A stretch of DNA of 8,103 nucleotides from JAJVID01 sp035275345 (GTDB taxonomy: Bacteria; Acidobacteriota; Blastocatellia; RBC074), in the NCBI GenBank assembly GCA_035275345.1, contig DATEMY010000072.1, positions 1 to 8,103 on the forward strand, in the 5' to 3' direction. Numbering within the stretch: the stretch's first letter is position 1; each line of letters starts with the position of its first letter. Below the pieces are notes generated by a model. It did not search any database. It saw only the letters and a program-made list of their open reading frames with translations, and was not told the origin of the DNA. Below are positions 1-7,263 of this stretch, piece by piece. The translations under genes were made by a program, and so were the position numbers.

Positions 1-840
1 GCCGCGCCGCAGCCATTCAAGCTCGCGGCGCGCCATCTGTTTCAACCTCTGCGCTTCGACGACCTGCCGCTCTTCCCGCTCCTGCTTCTTTTCGAGGTAG
101 TGGCCGTAATTGCCTGTGAACGTTTGCGCGCGCCCGCGATCAATTTCGAGAATACGGTTCGTAACGCGGTCGAGAAAATACCGGTCGTGCGTGACCAGCA
201 GCAGCGCCCCCTTGAATTCGGCCAAATGCCTTTCCAGCCATTCGACCGTTTCAGCGTCAAGATGATTGGTCGGCTCGTCAAGGATCAGCAGGTCGTGTTC
301 GACAATCAGGCTGTGCGCAAGAGCGACGCGTTTGCGCTGGCCGCCCGACAGCGCGTTCATTCGCGCGCGCAGATCGCTGACGCCGAGCCGGGCCAGGATA
401 TTTTTCGCTTCGGTCTCAAGTCGCCACGCGCCCGAAGTTTCAAGCCTCCGGGTGAGGTCGGCGACGCGGTTCATGAGCTTTTCGTCCGCGCCTCCTCGCT
501 CGGCGAGCTTGGCGCAAACTTCCTCGTATTCGCGCACAAGCTCCAGCTTCTGTCGCAGCGCTTCGTTGCCTCCACTGAAGACGGCCTCGATGACCGTTTG
601 ATCGGGATCGTAGGAGGGGTTTTGCGGAAGGAAGGCGACGACTTTTTCGCCGGCGATGACGACACGTCCCGTGTCCGGCGGCTCTTCTCCGGCGATGACG
701 CGCAACAACGTCGATTTGCCGCTGCCGTTCACGCCGATCACTCCGACCTTGTCCGATTCATCCAGGCCGAACGTAACCGAATTAAACAGCGGTTTGACGC
801 CGTAGGTTTTGCTGACGTTTTCGAGCGAGAGGATGTTCAT
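1..840 (-). CDS. uup: ABC-F family ATPase, Uup-like (partial, N-terminal half)
   Basis: Reading inward from an ATG at 840, the frame stays open for 280 codons to the window edge, so the second ATPase domain and the C-terminus are missing. The protein starts MNILSLENVSKTYG, a normal ABC-F start. It has Walker A GVNGSGKST (residues 36-44), the ABC signature LSGGQ (164-168), Walker B with LDEPTNHLD (187-195) and the switch histidine in VTHDR (H218). No membrane segment is present, so this is a soluble ABC-F protein and not a transporter subunit. Residues about 228-280 are the start of the charged helical inter-domain linker. Its RRELEWLRRG stretch matches the Uup/YfmR branch rather than EttA. 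Members of the family act on the ribosome, and Uup is also linked to precise transposon excision. The only in-frame ATG after the upstream stop (877-879) is at 840, and no strong Shine-Dalgarno precedes it. The Uup assignment is an inference from the linker; the diagnostic C-terminal coiled coil lies outside the window. Confidence 0.93.
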   Translation of the reverse strand, partial: MNILSLENVSKTYGVKPLFNSVTFGLDESDKVGVIGVNGSGKSTLLRVIAGEEPPDTGRVVIAGEKVVAFLPQNPSYDPDQTVIEAVFSGGNEALRQKLELVREYEEVCAKLAERGGADEKLMNRVADLTRRLETSGAWRLETEAKNILARLGVSDLRARMNALSGGQRKRVALAHSLIVEHDLLILDEPTNHLDAETVEWLERHLAEFKGALLLVTHDRYFLDRVTNRILEIDRGRAQTFTGNYGHYLEKKQEREERQVVEAQRLKQMARRELEWLRRG

Positions 841-857
841 ATATAAGGAACTGAGAC

Positions 858-956
858 AACACAAAGGGACAAAGGTTCAAAGGTTCAAGGGTTGAAAAGG
901 GTCGAATTTCTCCCATTTCGCTCTTTTGATCCTTTGACCCTTTGACCCTTTGTGTT
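858..956. repeat. Inverted repeat made of 8-bp tandem units
   Basis: The left arm contains units CAAAGGGA, CAAAGGTT, CAAAGGTT and CAAGGGTT (862-893). The right arm contains CCTTTGAC, CCTTTGAC and CCTTTGTG (931-954). The arms 858-891 and 923-956 are complementary at 29 of 34 positions by hand alignment, including a perfect outer 11 bp (AACACAAAGGG with CCCTTTGTGTT), around a 31-nt loop. It lies between two minus-strand genes, 12 nt after the crotonase stop and 18 nt before the ABC-F start. It could act as a transcript-end structure. However, no clear U-tract follows it on the minus strand, so it is not a canonical intrinsic terminator. A dispersed low-complexity repeat is the alternative. Confidence 0.8.
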
Positions 957-967
957 GAAAAGTTTTT

Positions 968-1750
968 TTACCGCCCGCTCCAACTAGGCTTCCTCTTTTC
1001 CAGAAACGCCCCAATGCCTTCCTGCGCGTCTTGAGCTAGCGCGTTCAGGCTCATGACCTCTTTGGTGTAGTCGTAAGCCTTCGCCTGATCGAGATCGATC
1101 TGCGCGTAGAACGCCTGTTTGCCGATGCCAATGATCAGCGGACTGGCTTCGATGATCCGTTCGGCCAAAGCCAAAGTCTCTTCGCGCAAACGGTGGGCGG
1201 GCGCGACGTGGTTGATCAAGCCCCACTCAGCGGCCGTGCGCGCGTCAATCGGCGTTCCGGTCATCAACATCTCGAGCGCGCGTTTGCGGCCGATCGCGCG
1301 CGTCAATGCGACCATCGGCGTGCTGCAAAAAAGCCCGATGCGGACGCCCGGCGTGGCGAATTCGGCCTCTTCGGCGGCGACGGCCAGGTCGCAGGCCGCA
1401 ACCAGTTGGCATCCGGCGGCGGTCGCCATTCCCTGGACTTCGGCGATGACTGGCTGCGGGATGCTCTGGACCGCGTTCATCATTTCCACGCAGGCGTCGA
1501 ACAGTTGACGATAATCGTTGACCGAACGCCCCCGCATCTCGCTCAGATCGTGACCGGAGGAAAAGACGCTGCCGGCGGCCGAGAGAATGACCGCGCGCGT
1601 CTCGTTCGACGCGCCGATCTGCCGCAAACACGCCGTCAATTCGCGCATCAACGCCAGAGAGAGCGCGTTGCGCCTTTCGGCGCGATTGAGCGTGACGCGG
1701 GCCACAGGCGCGGTCATTTCGACAATCAGGTATTCGTAATTCGTGGACAT
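968..1750 (-). CDS. Enoyl-CoA hydratase/isomerase family protein, ECHDC3-like
   Basis: A complete 260-residue crotonase-fold protein of normal length. The family binds acyl-CoA thioesters and stabilises an enolate in an oxyanion hole. The expected elements are present: TLNRAERRNALS (20-31), FSSGHDLSEM (63-72) and GMATAAGCQLVAACDLAVA (107-125), with backbone positions H67 and G113 as the likely oxyanion hole. The end, DAQEGIGAFLEKRKPSW (241-257), is also typical. In canonical hydratases two glutamates activate water. Here the second is present as E160 (ALEM), but the first, normally in a PEI motif, is replaced by G135 (TPGVRIGL), as I recall for ECHDC3-type proteins. Plain 2-enoyl-CoA hydration is therefore doubtful, and the substrate is unknown. 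The start at 1750 is supported by a GGGAGGG Shine-Dalgarno at 1756-1762. The gene is divergent from the PIG-L gene. It points the same way as the ABC-F gene, but a 127-bp spacer with an inverted repeat separates them, so co-transcription is uncertain. Confidence 0.92.
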   Translation of the reverse strand: MSTNYEYLIVEMTAPVARVTLNRAERRNALSLALMRELTACLRQIGASNETRAVILSAAGSVFSSGHDLSEMRGRSVNDYRQLFDACVEMMNAVQSIPQPVIAEVQGMATAAGCQLVAACDLAVAAEEAEFATPGVRIGLFCSTPMVALTRAIGRKRALEMLMTGTPIDARTAAEWGLINHVAPAHRLREETLALAERIIEASPLIIGIGKQAFYAQIDLDQAKAYDYTKEVMSLNALAQDAQEGIGAFLEKRKPSWSGR

Positions 1751-1862
1751 CGTTTCCCTCCCAACTATTAATTTGAACGCAATCGCGCGAAACGCTATTG
1801 AAATCGTCGCTGAACAGCTTCAGCATATCACCACAAGCTGTAATCCGTGACATAAAACCATC

Positions 1863-1917
1863 AACTCGAACTCCACGCGAATTTCCGCAGGAGTTATTCA
1901 CGAGTTCGCTGAACTCG
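1863..1917. promoter_or_regulatory. Cluster of GAGTT/AACTC motifs with a 7-3-7 palindrome
   Basis: In the divergent spacer, AACTC occurs at 1863-1867, 1869-1873 and 1912-1916, and GAGTT at 1891-1895 and 1902-1906. Two of these form a perfect palindrome CGAGTTC-GCT-GAACTCG (1901-1917). Such dyads between divergent genes are typical transcription-factor sites, and this one could serve the crotonase gene, the PIG-L gene or both. It matches no operator I can name, and I could not place convincing -35/-10 elements for either gene. A role in regulation is an inference. Confidence 0.35.
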
Positions 1918-1936
1918 CCCTGAATCGATGATAAGG

Positions 1937-2021
1937 TTTGGAGTTGCGGCCTTTCGCCCGGTCAGGCTCGATCATCCGAACCGACCGCCTGAAGGCCGCA
2001 ACTCCGAACGATTTTCGGAGG
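1937..2021 (+). promoter_or_regulatory. 5' leader of the PIG-L gene with two mutually exclusive hairpins, one hiding the Shine-Dalgarno
   Basis: Two structures compete in the plus-strand leader. (1) A long hairpin pairs 1937-1953 with 1992-2008: 14 Watson-Crick pairs (GGAGTTGCGGCCTT, 1940-1953, with AAGGCCGCAACTCC, 1992-2005), plus three more with one G-U wobble. An inner 5-bp stem pairs CGGTC (1959-1963) with GACCG (1983-1987). (2) A perfect 7-bp hairpin pairs CTCCGAA (2002-2008) with TTCGGAG (2014-2020) around a 5-nt loop. It buries the GGAGG Shine-Dalgarno (2017-2021) of the gene starting at 2029. Both need 2002-2008, so structure 1 frees the ribosome site and structure 2 blocks it. This is the layout of a translational switch. 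No ligand or known riboswitch class is recognised, and a dispersed palindromic repeat inserted here would look similar. Confidence 0.5.
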
Positions 2022-2028
2022 AAAAGAA

Positions 2029-2976
<948 letters not shown>

Positions 2977-3019
2977 ACGTTCACATAATGTCTGCGCCAT
3001 TCTTCTCGCGAAAGAAAAA

Positions 3020-3052
3020 GAGGCGGCCCAAGGGTGGGCCGCCTCGATTTTT
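3020..3052. terminator. Bidirectional intrinsic terminator between convergent genes
   Basis: A perfect 10-bp GC-rich stem, GAGGCGGCCC (3020-3029) with GGGCCGCCTC (3036-3045), closes a 6-nt loop. On the plus strand it is followed by GA and five Ts (3048-3052), ending the PIG-L transcript 44 nt after its stop. On the minus strand the sequence left of the stem (3010-3019) reads as a T-rich tract, which would serve the TonB receptor gene ending at 3073. The position between two convergent genes fits both uses. Confidence 0.93.
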
Positions 3053-3072
3053 ATCCGATGTCGAATTTTCGT

Positions 3073-6000
3073 TTAGAAATCAACGCGGATACCGAATTGG
3101 AAGGCGCGCGGGAGGCCCGGCGCAAAAGACCCTGAGCCGAGCCCGTAGCGATTATTCCGCAGGCCAGGCGAGGTGCCGTTGATCGAGCCAGGCGACGCGT
3201 CCAATAATCCTCCCAGACGATTTCCCGGCGTATCGAAGTTGGCGATGTTGAAGAGATTGAAGACTTCCATTATCGGCTGAATGGTCACACCTTCCTTAAC
3301 CTTGTAAGTCCAGGAGAGGCGGACGTCGGTGTTGAAGAAGGGGTCGAGACCGACTTGATCATTAGGGGCAAGGTCAATGAGGGTCCCGTTATTGAAAACG
3401 CCGCCAAGCGCCCTGAGCTGGCTTTCGCTAAACAGACCGGCGCTTATCAACGCCCTGCCCGCAGGCGTAATGGCGCCAGAGCTGACTTGTTGGTTGAATG
3501 CGCTGATCAAGGTATTCAACGCCCTGCCGTTTTTCACCGAACGGCCGAAGGCTCCACGGTTCGTACCCGGAAGCGGGTCGTCAAAGGTGCCGTCGCCATC
3601 CAGGTCGGAGAAGAAGATCTCTGCCGGGCCAAGGTTAGTGCCGGAGATTAAGACCGATTGAGACAGCGGTGATGCGAAGCGGTTGGTCGTGTTGAATTTG
3701 AACCCATACGGCAGGTCAACCAACAGTCCCATGGTGAACTGATGTGTGCGATCCAGACCTGTCGGGCCGAAAAACTTCGTCGGGGCGTCGTTGAGAACCG
3801 AGGCGCCGATGAAGTCCTGGTCGCCACTCGAGGATTCGAACCGCGACAAGGCATAGCTGAAGTTGCCGGTCATATTCCTGAACAACCCATAGTTGCCCAG
3901 TCTGCCACGCAGATTGATTGTGAAAGCATTGTAGGAAGATAAGCCCTGGGACTGGATGAATCCCATCCCTCGGAAATTGGGGTTGACTCCCTGGAAGGCG
4001 AATCCGTCGAGCGCGCTCCCTGCCCCCAAACCGAAATCGGCGTAATCAAGTATTGACGCTCCTCTTGAGATCGCGCAATTGACCGCCGCCGCGCTGGCGT
4101 CGGCCGGGCAACCGAGATCTGAGTGCAAGGCGGTCATGGCGGCGCGAGCCGAGGCGACATTGAGCGTATTGGCGGCGCCGAGGCGATTTAGATCAGTCGT
4201 CTGATTGAAATGAACGCCCCGGTTGCGCAAATAATCAACGCTCACCACCAGCCCGGGCCGCAATTCGTGCTGGAAGCCGATGTTGAACATCATTCCGTAA
4301 GGCCGTTTGTACTTGTTGAAGATGAGGCTGCCCGCCGCATCCAAGACCTGGTCGAACAGCGGCGGCACGCCCGCCGGCGGGAAATTGGCGCCCAGCGCGG
4401 CCGTCACACTCTGCAACGACCGTTGCATCACGCCCACCGCCGCGATGGAATTCCTCAACGTTCCATTGGTGGTATTGAACAGATTTACTCCCCCTGGAGT
4501 GTCACATTGCCCCGGAGTCGACCTGAAGTTGGTGGCCCGGAATAGACAGCGGCCTGTGCCCGGATCAATCAGGTCCGGCGCGGCCGCGCTCAAGACCGGC
4601 GTGTCGTTACCGAAACCCGGCGGGTTGTTGAGCACGCGGTCGAAGAGGAAATTGTTGATGATGTTGGTGTCGTAGAACATCCCTGCGCCACCGCGGACCA
4701 CAAACTTTCCGTTACCCTTGATGTCATAGGCGAAGCCAGCCTGCGGCGCAAAGTTGTTGGTGTCGTTGTTCGGCTTGCCGGCGAGCGCCGGATTGAACGT
4801 GGCCAGTAACGGAGTGCGGGCCAGATCGCTGTCCGACAACGCGCTGTCATAGTCATAGCGCACCCCGTAACTGAGCGTGAAATTACGCTTGATCTTCCAG
4901 GAGTCAGTTAAATAGAGGCCGAACCGGTGGTTGATCGTGCCGCCGGTCGGGAAGCCGAGCGCAGCCTTCTCGCTGAATGCGCCCTGGCCATTACCAAGCA
5001 CGATCTGGTTCAACGGATAGTTCAACGGGTCGCCCGCGCCGCCGTTGGCGGTGGCGAAAGCTATGGTAGTTGCGTTTCGGCTGGCCCGGATGCGCGGCGC
5101 CAGGCCGAAGAAGCTTGCGAATACCGCCTCGCTAATCTTGTTATACGACGAGCCGAAACGGAAGGTGTGGTTGCCTGTCGAGAAGCTCGCGTCGTATTTG
5201 CCCTGCTTGTTGTCCTGGAACGTCTGTTGGGGCGCCAGCAAATCGGGGCCGACGTCTTGCAATACCCCTGTAATCCTGACCAGCACCGGCGCCCCACCTG
5301 TATCGAGAGTCGCCGGCGTACCAGCCGCCGAGTTGGCGTCCACGATGAAGTTGTTGAAGTTGAGATAGCTGAAACGGCCTGAATGCGTCCAGCGCGAGGT
5401 CGTGTAGTCAAGCCCTGACACGTGAGTGTTCGTGTTGTTGAGGTTGGCGAATGCCGCCAGGTCAGTTGCGCCGAAACCGGTGACGCCGAAGTTATAGTTG
5501 TAGCCGTACCGGTAGAAGGCCTTCAGATTCTGCGTGATGTTGAAGTCAGTCCGCGCGCCACCCAGCCGCTCGTCGAGCGGCACGGCGAAGGCGCCGGTGA
5601 ACTGCGGGAAGGCCGGAATGGCCGTGACCTGCTGGCCGTCCTGGTTGTTTTGCTCGTACTCGGCATGCCAGAACCACTTGTCCTTAATGAAGTATCCGCC
5701 GGCGCGACCGCCACCCTGCTGCCGGTCAAATGGCGGCTTCTGGTCTGTCGCTTTAAACAGCCGGATGTCGGAGGCAATACTCTCATCGCGGAAGAAAGCG
5801 AAGCCCGCGCCGTGGATGGCGTTGCCGCCGCTGCGCGTGACGATGTTGACCGCGCCGCTCGATGTCAGGTCCGTACTGGCGTCGAGCGTCGAACGGCTAA
5901 CCTGGAACTCTTGAATTGTCTCGTTGGAGATGTTGGCGGTAGTCGTGCCGACCGTCTCGTCGGTAATGTCCACGCCGTCAACCTGGATTCGAGTGGAGCG

Positions 6001-6582
6001 CCCGCTGCGGCCGCCGATGGAGACGCCGACCATCTGGTTCTTGGTCGGATCGAAGTCACCACCGTCGCGAACCTGCACTCCTGGCTCGAGTTGCGCTAAG
6101 TCGAGGAAGTTTCGTCCGTTTAGCGGCAGGTTTTCAATCGTCTTGGCCGTGATTACGCCGTCAATCGTCGAGCGTGATGTGTCAACCGACGCATCGGCGC
6201 TTGAAGCCGTGACTTCTACTACTTGCTCCTGCCCCCCGACCTGCAGCGCAATGCTAACAGGCGTCACTGCGCCGACTTTGACCGTTACAGCTTTGGCGAT
6301 GTATTTGCGAAAGCCGGATTGCTCGACCGTCACGGTGTAACTTCCAGCCTCCAGATTTTGAACGTTGAAATAACCACGGTCATTTGCCGTGACGTTCACC
6401 TCAACGCCGGTCGCGTCGTTCTTAACGTTCACTTTTACGCCTGATATCACGGCGCCGTTCGGGTCGGCGATCGTCCCCTCCAAAGCTCCGCGAATATGCT
6501 GCGCCATCACTGATGAGGCGCTTATCAACAATAGCGCAAACATTGCGCCTCGAACTAGAAAACTTATCCCAGGATTTTTCAT
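3073..6582 (-). CDS. TonB-dependent receptor, Oar-like, with carboxypeptidase-regulatory-like domain
   Basis: A 1169-residue outer-membrane protein. Residues 1-27 are a Sec signal peptide with probable cleavage after VMA (27/28). Residues about 31-115 are a carboxypeptidase-regulatory-like beta-sandwich (GTIADPNGAVISGVKV; RGYFNVQNLEAGSYTVTVE). The plug spans about 125-260 with ENLPLNGRNF (150-159), IQVDGVDI (199-206) and a conserved GGNAIHG (252-258). The rest is the Oar-like beta-barrel, ending in the aromatic strand FQFGIRVDF that barrel proteins need for assembly. A DLDGDGTFDD loop at 993-1002 resembles a calcium-binding loop. Cysteine pairs C679/C693 and C825/C836 probably sit in surface loops. 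The receptor would import, or possibly export, a large substrate with TonB-ExbBD energy; no partner gene is nearby, so the substrate is unknown. The start is supported by AAAGGAG (6589-6595), 6 nt upstream of the ATG. The gene is monocistronic by layout: convergent terminator downstream, divergent neighbour upstream. Confidence 0.95.
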   Translation of the reverse strand: MKNPGISFLVRGAMFALLLISASSVMAQHIRGALEGTIADPNGAVISGVKVNVKNDATGVEVNVTANDRGYFNVQNLEAGSYTVTVEQSGFRKYIAKAVTVKVGAVTPVSIALQVGGQEQVVEVTASSADASVDTSRSTIDGVITAKTIENLPLNGRNFLDLAQLEPGVQVRDGGDFDPTKNQMVGVSIGGRSGRSTRIQVDGVDITDETVGTTTANISNETIQEFQVSRSTLDASTDLTSSGAVNIVTRSGGNAIHGAGFAFFRDESIASDIRLFKATDQKPPFDRQQGGGRAGGYFIKDKWFWHAEYEQNNQDGQQVTAIPAFPQFTGAFAVPLDERLGGARTDFNITQNLKAFYRYGYNYNFGVTGFGATDLAAFANLNNTNTHVSGLDYTTSRWTHSGRFSYLNFNNFIVDANSAAGTPATLDTGGAPVLVRITGVLQDVGPDLLAPQQTFQDNKQGKYDASFSTGNHTFRFGSSYNKISEAVFASFFGLAPRIRASRNATTIAFATANGGAGDPLNYPLNQIVLGNGQGAFSEKAALGFPTGGTINHRFGLYLTDSWKIKRNFTLSYGVRYDYDSALSDSDLARTPLLATFNPALAGKPNNDTNNFAPQAGFAYDIKGNGKFVVRGGAGMFYDTNIINNFLFDRVLNNPPGFGNDTPVLSAAAPDLIDPGTGRCLFRATNFRSTPGQCDTPGGVNLFNTTNGTLRNSIAAVGVMQRSLQSVTAALGANFPPAGVPPLFDQVLDAAGSLIFNKYKRPYGMMFNIGFQHELRPGLVVSVDYLRNRGVHFNQTTDLNRLGAANTLNVASARAAMTALHSDLGCPADASAAAVNCAISRGASILDYADFGLGAGSALDGFAFQGVNPNFRGMGFIQSQGLSSYNAFTINLRGRLGNYGLFRNMTGNFSYALSRFESSSGDQDFIGASVLNDAPTKFFGPTGLDRTHQFTMGLLVDLPYGFKFNTTNRFASPLSQSVLISGTNLGPAEIFFSDLDGDGTFDDPLPGTNRGAFGRSVKNGRALNTLISAFNQQVSSGAITPAGRALISAGLFSESQLRALGGVFNNGTLIDLAPNDQVGLDPFFNTDVRLSWTYKVKEGVTIQPIMEVFNLFNIANFDTPGNRLGGLLDASPGSINGTSPGLRNNRYGLGSGSFAPGLPRAFQFGIRVDF

Positions 6583-6983
6583 GAACAGCTCCTTTGTGCA
6601 TTAAATGCCTTACAGTCTCTTCACGGGGGTGTGAAATCGGCTCTGTCTCTGATTCGGCTCTTCAGATAGCCCCAGGCCTGGAATCACTACCAGTTTCGGA
6701 TCAGACCTGCAGGCGGAAATGAAGGGCCGGCTCCGTTTTGCGAATGAGGTAGCCCGGAATCAGACTACGGAAATCATTTGCATTGAAAGATGCAGACTGG
6801 AAAGATCGGGAACCTCAATCAGCGAAAATATTAATTATTGGAAAGGCTCACATGTCGGATCAATATTAGGCAAGCATTATTCCAATTATTCTGACTTTTC
6901 CGCAGATTGATTAAATAACAGGGAAAGAAGCACTTGGTAAATTGAAAACCAGGCAGGGTAGGTAGAGGTATTCAAAATTCTAA

Positions 6984-7118
6984 ATGGCGGTATTTAGTTT
7001 TTTGGATAGTCGGAGGACCACGAAGGTTAACGCCTTCGCCGCGAAGGTCAATGCCTTCGCCGCAAAGGTCAATGCCTTCGCCGCGAAGGTCAATGCCTAC
7101 GCCATGTTGGATTTATGA
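6984..7118 (+). CDS. Possible small ORF with VNAFAAK heptapeptide repeats (doubtful)
   Basis: An ATG at 6984 opens 44 codons ending at TGA 7116-7118. After MAVFSFLDSRRT the product repeats a heptapeptide in register with the 21-bp DNA repeat: TKVNAFA, AKVNAFA, AKVNAFA, AKVNAYA, then MLDL. Relative to the consensus unit, three of five base differences are silent in this frame (GTT, AAC, GCA) and two change the residue (Ala to Thr, Phe to Tyr). That hints weakly at coding. Against it, there is no proper Shine-Dalgarno (GAGG at 6965-6968 lies 15 nt upstream), the length is very short, and the repeat also forms DNA or RNA hairpins that explain its symmetry. I know no protein family like it. A non-coding repeat is the more likely explanation. 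Confidence 0.2.
   Translation: MAVFSFLDSRRTTKVNAFAAKVNAFAAKVNAFAAKVNAYAMLDL
7019..7102. repeat. Four tandem 21-bp units, each a 7-6-7 hairpin
   Basis: The units are 7019-7039, 7040-7060, 7061-7081 and 7082-7102. The consensus is one C, then a GCGAAGG stem, a TCAATG loop and the exactly complementary CCTTCGC. Unit 2 matches the consensus exactly. Unit 1 differs at three bases (one in the stem, two in the loop), unit 3 at one stem base and unit 4 at one stem base. The stem changes are not compensated. Because neighbouring arms are also complementary, the whole array can fold into alternative or longer stems. It lies 162 nt upstream of the cupredoxin-like gene. No spacers separate the units, so it is not a CRISPR array. 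Confidence 0.92.
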
Positions 7119-7263
7119 AAGGCTGAAATCGACTGGCGCTACCCGGACAATCAGGCATACGGTTGTTTGCGTATAGGAGCGAGTATGCGATGATTGACGC
7201 TCACTTCCAAAATTCATCCTACTAACACCAGACACTCATCGAGGCTGAAGGAGGCCGCAAACA

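Larger units (their letters stand above)
6583..7263. other. 681-bp divergent intergenic region
   Basis: This region holds the promoters of the TonB receptor gene (minus) and the cupredoxin-like gene (plus). Next to the receptor start is an odd palindrome, GCATT-A-AATGC (6598-6608), directly beyond its Shine-Dalgarno. A further weak dyad is TTCAC/GTGAA (6620-6624 and 6631-6635). An imperfect direct repeat pairs TAGCCC...GGAATCA at 6667-6686 with the same elements at 6750-6762. About 6825-7010 is clearly richer in A+T than the flanks, which fits promoter or leader DNA. Positions 7019-7102 carry a tandem hairpin array. Before the plus-strand gene there is a dyad GCATAC (7155-7160)/GTATGC (7183-7188). 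I could not assign -35/-10 elements with confidence, and I see no tRNA, known riboswitch or gene remnant. Confidence 0.6.

Noticed and set aside
100..846. Long plus-strand open frame of 248 codons
   Set aside because: It is antisense to the ABC-F gene, whose minus-strand translation has all the ATPase motifs; the plus-strand product resembles nothing and reflects GC-rich codon bias.
841..967. Canonical intrinsic terminator after the crotonase gene
   Set aside because: The hairpin is long with tandem-repeat arms and is not followed by a clear U-tract on the minus strand; recorded as a repeat instead.
1193..1771. Plus-strand open frame of 192 codons over the crotonase gene
   Set aside because: Antisense shadow: the minus-strand frame has the crotonase motifs and a strong Shine-Dalgarno.
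1901..1917. LexA/SOS box
   Set aside because: The palindrome CGAGTTC-GCT-GAACTCG has neither the spacing of the Gram-positive CGAAC-N4-GTTCG box nor the CTGT-N8-ACAG form, and no DNA-repair gene is adjacent.
5422..6099. Plus-strand open frame of 225 codons over the TonB receptor plug region
   Set aside because: Antisense shadow of a strongly supported receptor gene; no recognisable domain or ribosome site.
6719..6910. 63-codon plus-strand ORF in the divergent intergenic region
   Set aside because: The only purine-rich stretch upstream (AGGCGG, 6711-6716) is too close to the ATG, the product matches no family I know, and composition shifts to AT-rich along its length without coding character.
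7019..7102. CRISPR array
   Set aside because: The units abut with no unique spacers and are only 21 bp, so this is a simple tandem repeat.
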